Source: Flavobacterium sp. UBA2787
Lineage (GTDB): Bacteria > Bacteroidota > Bacteroidia > Flavobacteriales > Flavobacteriaceae
Reading direction: 5' to 3'
DNA: 64,000 nucleotides
Assembly: GCA_002352205.1 (NCBI GenBank)
Contig: DEHZ01000010.1
Coordinates: 496,245-560,244 of the forward strand
Positions 27,655 through 36,428 of the stretch are shown in pieces. Position 1 is the first letter of the stretch. Each line of letters starts with the position of its first letter. A program made the position numbers and the translations under genes. Under the pieces are notes generated by a model that was given only the letters and a program-made list of their open reading frames with translations, had not been told where the DNA came from and made no database searches.

Positions 27655-29451
27655 TTAATTAAACGGAAAAAACAGCGGTATCACAAATACAGCCACGATC
27701 CAAATAATAATATTCAAAGGCAAACCGACTTTGATGTAATCTTTAAAAGTGTAATTTCCGGGTGAATAGACCATCGTGTTGGTTGGGTTGCAAATGGGCG
27801 TCATAAACGTGTAGGCACATGCAAACATAATGGCAATCAGGAAGGGTTGATAGTTCACTTCCATACTCAAAGCGAACTGAATGGCGATGGGTGCCATTAA
27901 TGCGGCAGCGGCTTTTCCGGAGAGGATATTGGTGGCAATGAGTGTAACTAAATAGACGAACGCTAATGTAATGTGCAAATCGAAATTACCGAGATTAGTG
28001 GCTAAAAAGTCGGCAATGATTTTGGAAGTGCCTGTTTTTTCTAAGGCGGTTCCCATGCTTAACACACCGGCAATCATAAAAATTACTTTCCAATCGATGG
28101 TGTCGTAGGCTTCTTGGGGTTTCAAGACATTGAGAACCACAAGGGATAAGCAGCCCACCATTCCGGCAACGACAATCGAGGTAATTCCCATTGCAGCGGC
28201 TGTAATTACGCCGACTAAGATGAGTACGCTAATAATCGCTTTGCGTTTATCCAGTTTTTGACTTGCAATTTCTTGGAGCGGAAAAAGCATTTTGTGCTTT
28301 ATCATTTCATTAAAGGATTCGGCAGAGGAATCGACCACCAAAACATTTCCTTCGCTAAGTTTAAAGTTGCCTAAATTTGAAAACCTGTTTTTCTTTAAAT
28401 TTCTCACTGCTAAAACATTGGCACTGTATCTTTCTCTGAATTTGATGTCATTTAACGTTTTTCCTGCTAGTTTGGAACCAAAGGGGATGATGGCTTCATA
28501 TAACTGATTTCCTTTTCCACTTTCATCAATAAAATTACTAAAGAGCGGTTTATCATCTTCTAAAGTATAATTTTTATCGTGTCGGATGTCGTTGAGTTCG
28601 TTAAAATGAATGACGATTTTCAGATGGTCATTGGCTTTTAATTTCCATCGTTCTTCCAGTTTGTTTTTTCGGTTGTTGAGGTTGTTTACTTCGATGATTT
28701 CGACGTTGTATTTTTGCCTGAGAATGCTTTCGGCGATGGTTTTACCGATGTCGGCACTATTCTCATTGATAATAATTTCGGTAATGAATTGGTTGGATTC
28801 TTGTTGCATATCGTCTACCAAACTATTTCTTTTGGGCAATAAAAATGGAGCAACAAACAACAGATAGATAAATCCGACAGAAGTGATTATTAAAGCCGGA
28901 ATAGCAAAACTAAACATTTGAAACCCCGGTAAACCGTTATCTTCGGCATAACCGCTCACGACTAAATTTGCACTCGTTCCGATGATAGTGGTCGCTCCGC
29001 CCATCGCAGCGGCAAAAGAAATTGGCAACAATAATTTGGAAGCACTTATCGAACTTTTGCTGCTCACTTGCAACACAATCGGAATCATAATTGCCACCAC
29101 AGCCGAGTCGTTGATGAAAGCCGAAAACACAGCCGTAATCACACAAAACACGACGAGCGTTAACGCGTAATTCTTCTTACCGATTTTGACTAAAATGTCC
29201 CGAAATCCCTTGAGTAGGCCCGAATTTAGGACGGCGTAGCTCATCACCATCATACAAGCAATGGTGATGGGAGCACTGTTGGTGAAGCCCGACAAACCTT
29301 CTCTGTAATCCAAAATTCCCGTGACGATGAACAGCGTCATAATGATGATAGACGACGTATCGATGGTGAAATATTCTTTGACGAACAGAAATATACCAAT
29401 CAGAATGATGATTAGTGTTATGTATATGGAGATGTATTCGGATGAAAACAT
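27655..29451 (-). CDS. SLC13/DASS-type anion transporter with RCK_C domains
   Basis: 598 residues. An N-terminal membrane half (residues 1-205, about six helices) is followed by two soluble TrkA-C/RCK_C-like domains (about 210-300 and 315-385, with IGKTIAESILRQKYNVEIIE and AGKTLNDIKFRERYSANVLA). A second membrane half (395-598) ends with PICNPTNTMVYSPGNY. The insertion of RCK_C domains into a CitT/ArsB-fold permease marks the family that moves dicarboxylates, sulfate or similar anions with sodium. The substrate is not determinable here. A truncated duplicate of the 3' end lies at 25325-25476. Confidence 0.88.
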   Translation of the reverse strand: MFSSEYISIYITLIIILIGIFLFVKEYFTIDTSSIIIMTLFIVTGILDYREGLSGFTNSAPITIACMMVMSYAVLNSGLLKGFRDILVKIGKKNYALTLVVFCVITAVFSAFINDSAVVAIMIPIVLQVSSKSSISASKLLLPISFAAAMGGATTIIGTSANLVVSGYAEDNGLPGFQMFSFAIPALIITSVGFIYLLFVAPFLLPKRNSLVDDMQQESNQFITEIIINENSADIGKTIAESILRQKYNVEIIEVNNLNNRKNKLEERWKLKANDHLKIVIHFNELNDIRHDKNYTLEDDKPLFSNFIDESGKGNQLYEAIIPFGSKLAGKTLNDIKFRERYSANVLAVRNLKKNRFSNLGNFKLSEGNVLVVDSSAESFNEMIKHKMLFPLQEIASQKLDKRKAIISVLILVGVITAAAMGITSIVVAGMVGCLSLVVLNVLKPQEAYDTIDWKVIFMIAGVLSMGTALEKTGTSKIIADFLATNLGNFDLHITLAFVYLVTLIATNILSGKAAAALMAPIAIQFALSMEVNYQPFLIAIMFACAYTFMTPICNPTNTMVYSPGNYTFKDYIKVGLPLNIIIWIVAVFVIPLFFPFN

Positions 29452-29756
29452 AAATGGGGCTTTACTTATGCTTTCAAATATAGGAAATTATGTTGGTTTT
29501 TTAGGGAATGAAAAAGTTAGTTATTACTCTATCAAAAAGCAATAGTTAATAAATTCAATTTGAAATTTTATTGATAATTAGTTGTTGAATGTCTTGTATA
29601 GTAGAATTGTATCTCACATCAATCCTAATTTCTCTTCCTTCGGCATACACTTTAACTTTCTTTAGCTCTATTTTAAGTACTTTCTACAATTTGTCCTAAT
29701 TAAAGAGATGAGACCGTAGAGTTGGAATAGCCAACAAAGATAAAAGTAAACTAGCC
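29452..29756. other. Gene-free stretch with a possible coding remnant
   Basis: On the minus strand 29555-29683 is open for 43 codons and reads like real protein (VKVYAEGREIRIDVRYNSTI...) with an in-frame GTG, but it follows two stops and has no ATG. It may be the tail of a decayed gene. Nothing else is evident in the interval. Confidence 0.3.
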
Positions 29757-30806
29757 TTATTCCGTTGTGTTTCGTTTGTTGTGAGCAAGTTTCATAAAGA
29801 ATTTTTCAAAATAGTTATATACATAATAGCTTACTACCAAAGTTAAAGCAATAGAAAAAAACAGTTTGCCAAATCGGGGAGGGTAAAGGTTGTGAGTGCC
29901 TAGATAAGCAATTAAAATCCCGGTTAATTTCCAAATGATGGGATGAATTAAGTAGATGGAGTAACTAGTTTCGCCTAATAAAGTTAATGGTTTGTGTATA
30001 AATTGAGGAAATTGGTAGTGTAATTTATAAAAGCAAAAACAAATAAGGAAACAACACGTAGTAAAAATTAGTCGGTTTACTCCGGTTACAATATGGATTG
30101 GGTTTCCTGCTGCCGGATAGAATGTAAAGATGGCTATCCCAAAGAAGAGTAAGGCAAAAACGATTGTGTTTTTTATTTTGTGGTGGTTAAAAAAGTAACC
30201 AATCAAGAACCCTCCAAGAAAAAGAAATACTTGATTGAGCGGATTGACATAGGTTCTCCATTGTTCATTTAAATCGATTTTCGGATCAAGTTTAAGAAAG
30301 GCAAAATAAAGGTAAAGTGCAAGTAAGACAATAGACAACAAAAGCATTAATGGCTTAAACTTCTTTACAAACAATATAAAAAAAGGAAAGAAAGCGTAAA
30401 AAACCAATTCGTTCCCTATAGACCAAACGCCTGGGGAAAAGTAGGTATCCCAACTCACAAATCCGAATAATCCGGATAAGTTGAGAAACAAATCATTAAA
30501 GTTCGGCATATTTCTCGAAAGCAGTATGGCAACAATGGTAACGAGCCACAATAGAGGAAATATTCTAAAAACCCTTTTCTTAAAAAACGACAAAAGATCA
30601 TCTTTGGAAGGCTTCATTTTTTGATTATAGACATAAAATAGGGTTAGCCCACTCAGTACATAGAAAATGGAAACCCCATAAATTCCTAGTCTTCCCATGA
30701 AAGTGTCGGCAGAAAATTAAGTTGAACTCCACGATAAATAGTGATAAATCATAATTCCAAAGGCGGCTAAACCTCGTAAGTAATCCAAATTATATAGTCT
30801 ATTCAT
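29757..30806 (-). pseudogene. Acyltransferase-3 family membrane protein interrupted by an in-frame stop
   Basis: The intact reading would start at ATG 30806 (MNRLYNLDYLRGLAAFGIMI, then Tyr-His22, the expected catalytic His), giving 349 residues and about ten helices like OafA/WecH acyltransferases, which acylate surface sugars. Codon 30 is TAA (30717-30719), so the frame breaks right after the first helix. Reinitiation at ATG 30698 would give a 313-residue protein lacking the catalytic His. The rest of the frame is undamaged, so the stop is recent, phase-variable or a sequencing error. Confidence 0.8.
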
Positions 30807-30840
30807 CGTAGAATGTTTCTTCTTTTTAATTTATGCCTTT

Positions 30841-31191
30841 CTATTTTCTTAAAATCTTCTCCATTGTTCTGCCTTTGGCCAATTCATCTATCAGTTTGTC
30901 GAGGTAACGAATTTGTTGCATGAGTTTTTCTTCGATATTTTCTACACGGTAGCCACAGATTACGCCGGTTATTTTAGAAGCATTGGGGTTTATTTGTGGA
31001 GCTTGTGCAAAAAATGTTTCAAAATCAGTTTTTTGATCCAAGTGGTCTTGCAGGTTTTGGGCGTTGTAGCCGGTGAGCCAGAGAATAATTTCGTTTACTT
31101 CGGCTTTAGTGCGACCTTTTTTTTCTGCTTTGGTGATGTAGTGGGGATAGACACTAGCAAAAGACATTTTATAGATTTTGGTATTAGTCAT
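30841..31191 (-). CDS. DUF2200 family protein
   Basis: 116 residues, no signal peptide. It shows the compact family pattern: [20 protein letters not shown] at residues 8-27, [11 protein letters not shown], then [20 protein letters not shown] and a final [11 protein letters not shown]. Small cytosolic protein of unknown function, probably helical. Stands alone 34 nt upstream of the broken acyltransferase gene. Confidence 0.8.
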   Translation of the reverse strand: MTNTKIYKMSFASVYPHYITKAEKKGRTKAEVNEIILWLTGYNAQNLQDHLDQKTDFETFFAQAPQINPNASKITGVICGYRVENIEEKLMQQIRYLDKLIDELAKGRTMEKILRK

Positions 31192-31439
31192 TGTAGTTGT
31201 TTAGTTTGGTAAAAATAAGTTTTTTATGCAAATATTGGATTATTATTAAAATGGATTATTGATTTTTTATCAAATAAGTCATGTAGGTTAATGACTTTAT
31301 TGAAGTGAATATAAGTTAGTTTTAGTGTTTGAATTGTTTACTCGCAGACTTTTAACGATGTTAAGAACTGATTTTTTTGTATTTGATTTTTGAAATTGAA
31401 ATTGTTTTATGAAATGGTATTTCCTTAGTAGTACTAAAC

Positions 31440-31587
31440 CCCAGCCCTGACCGAAACGGAAAGCCCACAGCACTACACGTGTGTTTTTTTTGCGGGAGGC
31501 AGAGCGACCTAAGGAAGCTCCTGAAAACCGCTTAAAAAAAAACACGTGTAGAGCGAGGACTTGCAGTGTAGGGCAGGATAAGCTGCC
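31440..31587 (+). ncRNA. Structured RNA-like repeat element, copy C
   Basis: It has the same architecture as the copy at 27504. The inner stem is ACACGTGTGTTTTTTTT with AAAAAAAAACACGTGT (near-perfect), and the central hairpin encloses AGCGACCTAAGGAAGCTC between CAG and CTG. The ends are the most diverged of the four (CAGCCCTGA ... GGCAGGATAAGCTGCC). The remainder of the gene-free interval 31192-31601 is AT-rich, with no coding signal. Confidence 0.6.
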
Positions 31588-31601
31588 AAAAAAACAATAA
31601 T

Positions 31602-32996
31602 TTAATTAATTCGGTAGGCAATAATTGTGTTTTCTTGCCACCAAGCTCCTCCAAAATTTTCTAAGGTGTTTGTGGTATTCACAACTTCAGTTGCTCCTGC
31701 AATGTAGTAATAGGTACGATTGCCGGCTGTTGCATTATTAATTATCACTGTACCCTGAACTAAAGAATAATAAGAAGATCCCGGATAGTTTCCGCTTACA
31801 AAGTAACTTCCTTGAATGTCGGTTGAAATCGTTGGGTTTACAGCTGCCGAATTTGAAAACGAAGTACGAAGCCAAAAAGAGGAATTGTTTGGTGTTACTG
31901 TCGCAGCACCGCCGGTTCTTCGCATTAACATTGTTACATTCACAGCCCATCGACCCGGTGGCAAAACTATTCTGGATCCGGTTTGCAAATAATTGGTTGT
32001 GTTGTATGGTATATTAATTCCGGTAGCTCCCAAAATACCAACTACATTGTTAATGGAAATGGGTTGCCAACTGGCTACTCCGGTGGCAGTAGAGGTGAGT
32101 ACTCGTCCGTTGGCTTGCGTTCCGTCAACAATTCGAACTGTTCCGTTAACATGTAATGAATTGGAGGGAGCAGTTGTATTGATACCCACATTACCTCCCA
32201 GTGGTTGTAAACTCAGCGGATCCGCAGAACCACCAAAACCGGACTGAATCCAAGCGGAATAACTATCTGCAAAATCAGCTTTTCCGATGTCTAACCCTTC
32301 GGTAGCATTAAGTGCTAATCGTAAAATTCCATTACTGGTTGCACCGGGGTACGCAGGAGCATTTCTTGTTCCTTGCACGGTTAGTCTAGCAGGTGCTACG
32401 GTATTACTGATGCCAACATTGCCATTGTCGTTAATACGGAAACGTGAAATTCCGGTGGTTACCAAATCTAATGTATTGGTAGCTGGTCTCCACATTCCGG
32501 TGTCTTCATCGCCCATCCAAGAGTAAGTGGGTTGTGTAATTAGTCCATTATCATAGGATCTTAATCTACCGTTGTTTGTAAAATTAAATCGCGGGTTGTT
32601 ATTGGTGCGAACACGAAAATCTACATCATCAGTTGTTCCAATGAAGTTATCAGTTGGATTGGTTCCGCTGTTTCCTGTCGTGGTCCAATCTCTGCCATCT
32701 GAACCAACGGCCACCCAGCGAGTGCCATTCCAATAGTAAAATCCGGCAACAACATTATCCGGACTAACGCCCGCAGGAGTGGTGTTGTAAACCAACGTGG
32801 ATGTAACCAATGCTCCACCTTGTGGATTCACTACGGTTGTGTTATCGATAGCGGAAAGTAGAGCAACACGAGGAATTAATAACCCATTATTAGTTGAAGT
32901 AATATCCATCATTGCATTGGGGTTGGTGGTGTTTACACCTACTTGCGACAGGACGGCAAAAGGGGAGATGAGCAGAAGAAAAATGAATTTTTTCAT
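31602..32996 (-). CDS. Secreted beta-rich protein of the GVNTTNP type
   Basis: 464 residues, signal peptide ending VLSQ (residue 17), immediately followed by VGVNTTNPNAMMDITSTNNG. This opening is common in large flavobacterial secreted proteins that resemble phage tail-fibre or collagen-like repeat proteins. Repeated segments NVGISNTVAPARLTVQGTRN and NVGINTTAPSNSLHVNGTVR (about 193-300) support a beta-helical stalk, and a ~130-residue globular C-terminal domain follows. No T9SS domain is evident. It is the last gene of a minus-strand run. Confidence 0.7.
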   Translation of the reverse strand: MKKFIFLLLISPFAVLSQVGVNTTNPNAMMDITSTNNGLLIPRVALLSAIDNTTVVNPQGGALVTSTLVYNTTPAGVSPDNVVAGFYYWNGTRWVAVGSDGRDWTTTGNSGTNPTDNFIGTTDDVDFRVRTNNNPRFNFTNNGRLRSYDNGLITQPTYSWMGDEDTGMWRPATNTLDLVTTGISRFRINDNGNVGISNTVAPARLTVQGTRNAPAYPGATSNGILRLALNATEGLDIGKADFADSYSAWIQSGFGGSADPLSLQPLGGNVGINTTAPSNSLHVNGTVRIVDGTQANGRVLTSTATGVASWQPISINNVVGILGATGINIPYNTTNYLQTGSRIVLPPGRWAVNVTMLMRRTGGAATVTPNNSSFWLRTSFSNSAAVNPTISTDIQGSYFVSGNYPGSSYYSLVQGTVIINNATAGNRTYYYIAGATEVVNTTNTLENFGGAWWQENTIIAYRIN

Positions 32997-33018
32997 AACA
33001 TTAGTGGTTAGTGTAGTA

Positions 33019-34131
33019 TTAGTTTACCGGAGGAAAGTATTGTTTGCCTAAATCGGTGGCTTTTGAAGCAATTTCCTCCTGAATTTGCTTTATTTGATTG
33101 TCAATCGCTTTCCGGCATTCACGACCTTTTTGGTGAGAAGGACAATTTTTGCGTTGTGCCCGCAAATTTGTGATTTCGTTTTGTTTGTTTTTTAACCAGC
33201 TCACCACGTCATCTACTCTTGCTTTTCCGGATGGAAGATGATAATCAAAGGCGATAATGCGGTAGTTTTTGGTAGTAATGCCCCATGTATCAATTTTTTC
33301 CAGGTTTAGCAGTTTCATTACTCCTTCATTCGTTTCTGTTACAGCTAAGAACTGTTGTCTTTGCTCCAAAACATTCTTAAAAATACCCACACCAAAACCC
33401 ATGATAGGAACGCCGGTGGCAATTTGGGCTTCTTCTTTTGCCATCCAAAATGTAATTTGCTTTTTATGTCCGCTTTCGTCAGTAAAGTGACCTTTGTATG
33501 GTTCTAAACCAGAATTGTTTATCCCTAAACCTGCATTTTCTTTGGCACTATTTAAAACCTCCAATGTCTTTAAATGTTGATCGGTTATAATGCCGGAAAA
33601 GCTTAATCCGGAAGGCATTTTAATGCATAGTTTACCTTCTTCTGCATGCGTCATAAATAGCATCCAATCGTTATTGGCATTGCGAATTAGGAATTCAAAC
33701 GTGTATTTTTGCAGAAAAGGATTAGATTTAAGCGGAACAAAAAGTGGGTTTTCTGTAATTTCTGTTCCGTGCATATACATCGAATTATCGTTGCTATTGA
33801 CTTTATAGCGAATATTACCGGATTTTCCATCGATAGAAAAATATTGTTCGATTTCGTAATCGAATTGAAAAACGCCGGTAGTTTCGGTTGGATTAGGACT
33901 AATCAAAGGTACTTGATCAAAATATTTCGTATCATCAAACGGAGTACCTTGTTCAATGATGGGAATGGATTCTACTTTTCCGTCGTGATTCCAACGTACT
34001 TTCATTTCGTGTACACGATGAACAGCAGCGGCTTCGTGTTGGTCTTGAAACGGATTAGGAATAACGCCAAAAGCCATTCCGGCCGCCGTGGCAGAAGCTA
34101 AACCTATAATCACTTTTACGGTTGTTTTCAT
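33019..34131 (-). CDS. Hypothetical secreted or envelope protein
   Basis: 370 residues. A hydrophobic N-terminal segment (TTVKVIIGLASATAAGMAFG) could be a signal peptide or anchor. The mature part is beta-rich up to about residue 250 (with WMLFMTHAEEGKLCIKMPSG near 145), then carries a helical, Lys/Arg/Gln-rich tail with two Cys (NCPSHQKGRECRKAIDNQIK near 335). The start codon overlaps the stop of the OmpA gene by one base, so the two are translationally coupled. Family not recognised. Confidence 0.6.
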   Translation of the reverse strand: MKTTVKVIIGLASATAAGMAFGVIPNPFQDQHEAAAVHRVHEMKVRWNHDGKVESIPIIEQGTPFDDTKYFDQVPLISPNPTETTGVFQFDYEIEQYFSIDGKSGNIRYKVNSNDNSMYMHGTEITENPLFVPLKSNPFLQKYTFEFLIRNANNDWMLFMTHAEEGKLCIKMPSGLSFSGIITDQHLKTLEVLNSAKENAGLGINNSGLEPYKGHFTDESGHKKQITFWMAKEEAQIATGVPIMGFGVGIFKNVLEQRQQFLAVTETNEGVMKLLNLEKIDTWGITTKNYRIIAFDYHLPSGKARVDDVVSWLKNKQNEITNLRAQRKNCPSHQKGRECRKAIDNQIKQIQEEIASKATDLGKQYFPPVN

Positions 34132-35381
34132 TACTGGATGGCTTTGAATTCTACCCGTCTGTTTTGTGCTTTTCCTTCTGTGGTGCTATTAGTAGCTATC
34201 GGTTCATCTTCACCACGACCTTGAAATTGAAGACGATTTTTATCAATACTCATTTTATCGATAAAATAATTCATCACAGCTGCAGCTCTTGCTTTGGATA
34301 GTGTCATGTTTTTTACTTCATCGCCATCACTGTCGGTATGACCAATAATGTTAATTTGCATGGAACGATCTTCTTGCAGTACTTTTCCAATTTTTTCAAT
34401 GATTTCAAATGATTCTTTTTTGATTTTATCAGAACCGGAGTCAAACAAAATTTGGTTAGTTGAAAATCCTCCTTTTAAAATTTTGGAGCGAATATCTTCG
34501 CCTTCTTCTGTGATTTTTATGTTGGAAAGAGCTACAATATGGTTTTCCTTGGCATCCGTTCCTTTTAAATAAAATTGAATATAGTTCCCTAAATTATTGG
34601 TTAACAAGGAAGGTAAATCAATCACTTTTTCGTTATCGATGTACACACGAAGTCTTGAACTATTAACAACAACTGTAAAATGCATCACAGAATTTAGTTT
34701 TTCCTGCATTTGAAACGGAATGGAGTTGTTGATTTTTGAAGTAGAATTGCCCCAGTTTTCCACTTGAATCTTGTTGGAAACGGAGGAACCTTTCCATAAA
34801 GAAAAACCAAATTTCCCTCCCTTTTTAGGTTTGTTCAGTGTTTTTTCTCCTGAAAACACAACACCAAAACCCGAACCTGATAAGGCTTTGTAATCGAGGT
34901 TTTCTGTAATTAAATCAAATTCTAATGCATAATTTTCAGGAAGTTTTCCGGTTTTGGCGATATAGTTTCCGTTTGGATTGAGTTGAAGGGCTTTGTTTCC
35001 ATCCACAACAATAACTTCGCCTCCGGAATTGGTTTCCCAATTGGCGGGGAAATCTCCTGTGGCATCTTGCGAAAATGTTTCACTGTAAATCACATTACCA
35101 CCCGGAAAAAATTGACTACCTGTTACAATCTCTTTTTTGGATTGAGCATTGTTTTTTTCAGTTTTAGACGAAGATTTTTTTGTTGTTTCTTTTGTTGACT
35201 TATCTTCTTCAAACACCTTATCTAATGCTTTATCTGTTTTTTTGGATGTTTCTCGTTCAACTCGTCTTTCAACGGTGCGTTCTGCTGCTTTTTCAGCTTT
35301 TTTGCCAAGTTTTTCAATAAATTGTGCTTGTAAAACGTTGGTAAAACAAAATAGAATGATGCATAAAAATATTGTTCTCAT
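34131..35381 (-). CDS. OmpA-family protein with lectin-like domain
   Basis: 416 residues. Signal peptide (ends VLQAQ, residue 20), then a charged, Lys/Glu-rich helical linker (25-90), then a ~200-residue beta-sandwich resembling LamG/concanavalin folds (GNVIYSETFSQDATGDFPAN near 95). The C-terminal OmpA domain (about 305-416) has the peptidoglycan-binding motif NIIGHTDSDGDEVKNMTLSK and RVEFK. It links the outer membrane to peptidoglycan. It is in an operon with the preceding lipoprotein (11 nt gap) and the following gene (1-nt overlap). Confidence 0.85.
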   Translation of the reverse strand: MRTIFLCIILFCFTNVLQAQFIEKLGKKAEKAAERTVERRVERETSKKTDKALDKVFEEDKSTKETTKKSSSKTEKNNAQSKKEIVTGSQFFPGGNVIYSETFSQDATGDFPANWETNSGGEVIVVDGNKALQLNPNGNYIAKTGKLPENYALEFDLITENLDYKALSGSGFGVVFSGEKTLNKPKKGGKFGFSLWKGSSVSNKIQVENWGNSTSKINNSIPFQMQEKLNSVMHFTVVVNSSRLRVYIDNEKVIDLPSLLTNNLGNYIQFYLKGTDAKENHIVALSNIKITEEGEDIRSKILKGGFSTNQILFDSGSDKIKKESFEIIEKIGKVLQEDRSMQINIIGHTDSDGDEVKNMTLSKARAAAVMNYFIDKMSIDKNRLQFQGRGEDEPIATNSTTEGKAQNRRVEFKAIQ

Positions 35382-35392
35382 ACGTTTAAAAT

Positions 35393-36139
35393 TTATAAGT
35401 TTCTGTTGCTATACGTAAAAGTGTATTGAAATCCGCCTCCACTAGTAAGGTTATAAATTACTGTAGAAATCATATCATTTTGGTTGCGGGTGTGAATAGG
35501 TTCCAAATCCTGCACGCCAAATTCAAAGCGATTGATTTGTTGGGTACTCATGTAATAGAAATCCATCCCTGAAAAAAGAGCAAATTCAAATTGATAAGCA
35601 ATTTGTGGTTCAAGAAATTTGAATGTGCCGGACAGATTATTGTCTAATGTCAAGATAAGATCTGCAAAAAAGGTGTTTTCATACCGTACTGCGTTACCTT
35701 GTGAATTAAGAAAAAAGGAGAAGTTATCAGCTCCATCCACTAAAGTATAGGAATTTGTTGTTTCATCGTAAGTAACAGGGTAAGTTAATGTTGAACCGCC
35801 GTCAATTTCTACAATAGAAGAAAGGATACCGCTCGCATTATAAATGTAATTTCGTGTTTCACTATCTCCTGAATTGGTTGTTACTGTTTGTGTTAACTTA
35901 TTATCGGTGTAGGTTAATGTTTTAATGGTATTATTTCCACTTGGATTTATTATTTCTACTCGACTGATTTGGTTTTGGTTGTTGTATTCCAATTCAATCG
36001 TTCTATTGTTTCCGGAATTGGTAAAATCAATTTTTTCGATAGTAGTAGGGAAGTAGCCTTGAGGTCGGTCATCATCACTGCTGCAACTTGTAACAGCGAT
36101 GAGTAAGCAAATACTTAGGTAGGTTGAAATTTTTTTCAT
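35393..36139 (-). CDS. Hypothetical lipoprotein
   Basis: 248 residues with a lipobox (VTSC, Cys19) followed by SSDDD, the acidic stretch that often marks surface-exported lipoproteins in Bacteroidota. The mature protein has YD/RHS-like beta-strands (LEYNNQNQISRVEIINPSGN, LTYTDNKLTQTV, YIYNASGILSSIVEIDGG). Probably binds at the outer membrane; the function is not known. Two nucleotides follow the preceding small gene. Confidence 0.7.
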   Translation of the reverse strand: MKKISTYLSICLLIAVTSCSSDDDRPQGYFPTTIEKIDFTNSGNNRTIELEYNNQNQISRVEIINPSGNNTIKTLTYTDNKLTQTVTTNSGDSETRNYIYNASGILSSIVEIDGGSTLTYPVTYDETTNSYTLVDGADNFSFFLNSQGNAVRYENTFFADLILTLDNNLSGTFKFLEPQIAYQFEFALFSGMDFYYMSTQQINRFEFGVQDLEPIHTRNQNDMISTVIYNLTSGGGFQYTFTYSNRNL

Positions 36140-36141
36140 GG

Positions 36142-36300
36142 TTATTTTTTATTAAAGGTTGTTTTTTTGATTATTATTTTTTGGTGAATGATGTTAAGTT
36201 CATAGTCTCCTTTTTCTAAATGGTTGATGTTCAAGTAAATTATTTTATCGGGAAGCTTTTTGATTTTTGCTTCATAGGGTTGCCGATTTTTCTTTTGCAT
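36142..36300 (-). CDS. Small conserved-looking protein, 52 residues
   Basis: The frame from ATG 36300 reads ...KIKKLPDKIIYLNINHLEKG, then DYELNIIHQKIIIKKTTFNK. This is the pattern of a short beta-rich module (L-x-x-G-x-Y-x-L-x-I-I) that I have seen at the end of several flavobacterial proteins. It ends 2 nt before the lipoprotein gene, and its spacing supports a real first gene of that operon. No TAnnTTTG box is visible upstream. Confidence 0.5.
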   Translation of the reverse strand: MQKKNRQPYEAKIKKLPDKIIYLNINHLEKGDYELNIIHQKIIIKKTTFNKK

Positions 36301-36338
36301 TTGGGATGGTTTTTGTTTTGGATAAAATTATTTCAAAC

Positions 36339-36374
36339 CAAAAAAAATCCCTGTCACAGATGTAACAGGGATTT
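36339..36374 (-). terminator. Intrinsic terminator of the hybrid sensor gene
   Basis: AAATCCCTGT (36345-36354) and ACAGGGATTT (36365-36374) form a perfect 10-bp stem with a 10-nt loop. On the minus strand it is followed by eight or more Ts. It separates the sensor/regulator from the envelope operon beyond. Confidence 0.85.
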
Positions 36375-36428
36375 GAAGTAATGTAACATTTTCAAAAACC
36401 TTAGTAAAATAAGGCTTTTCGAAAGCAA

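Noticed and set aside
32287-32526. Plus-strand frames opposite the GVNTTNP-type secreted protein
   Set aside because: Shadow frames of a repetitive beta-rich gene; low-complexity composition only.
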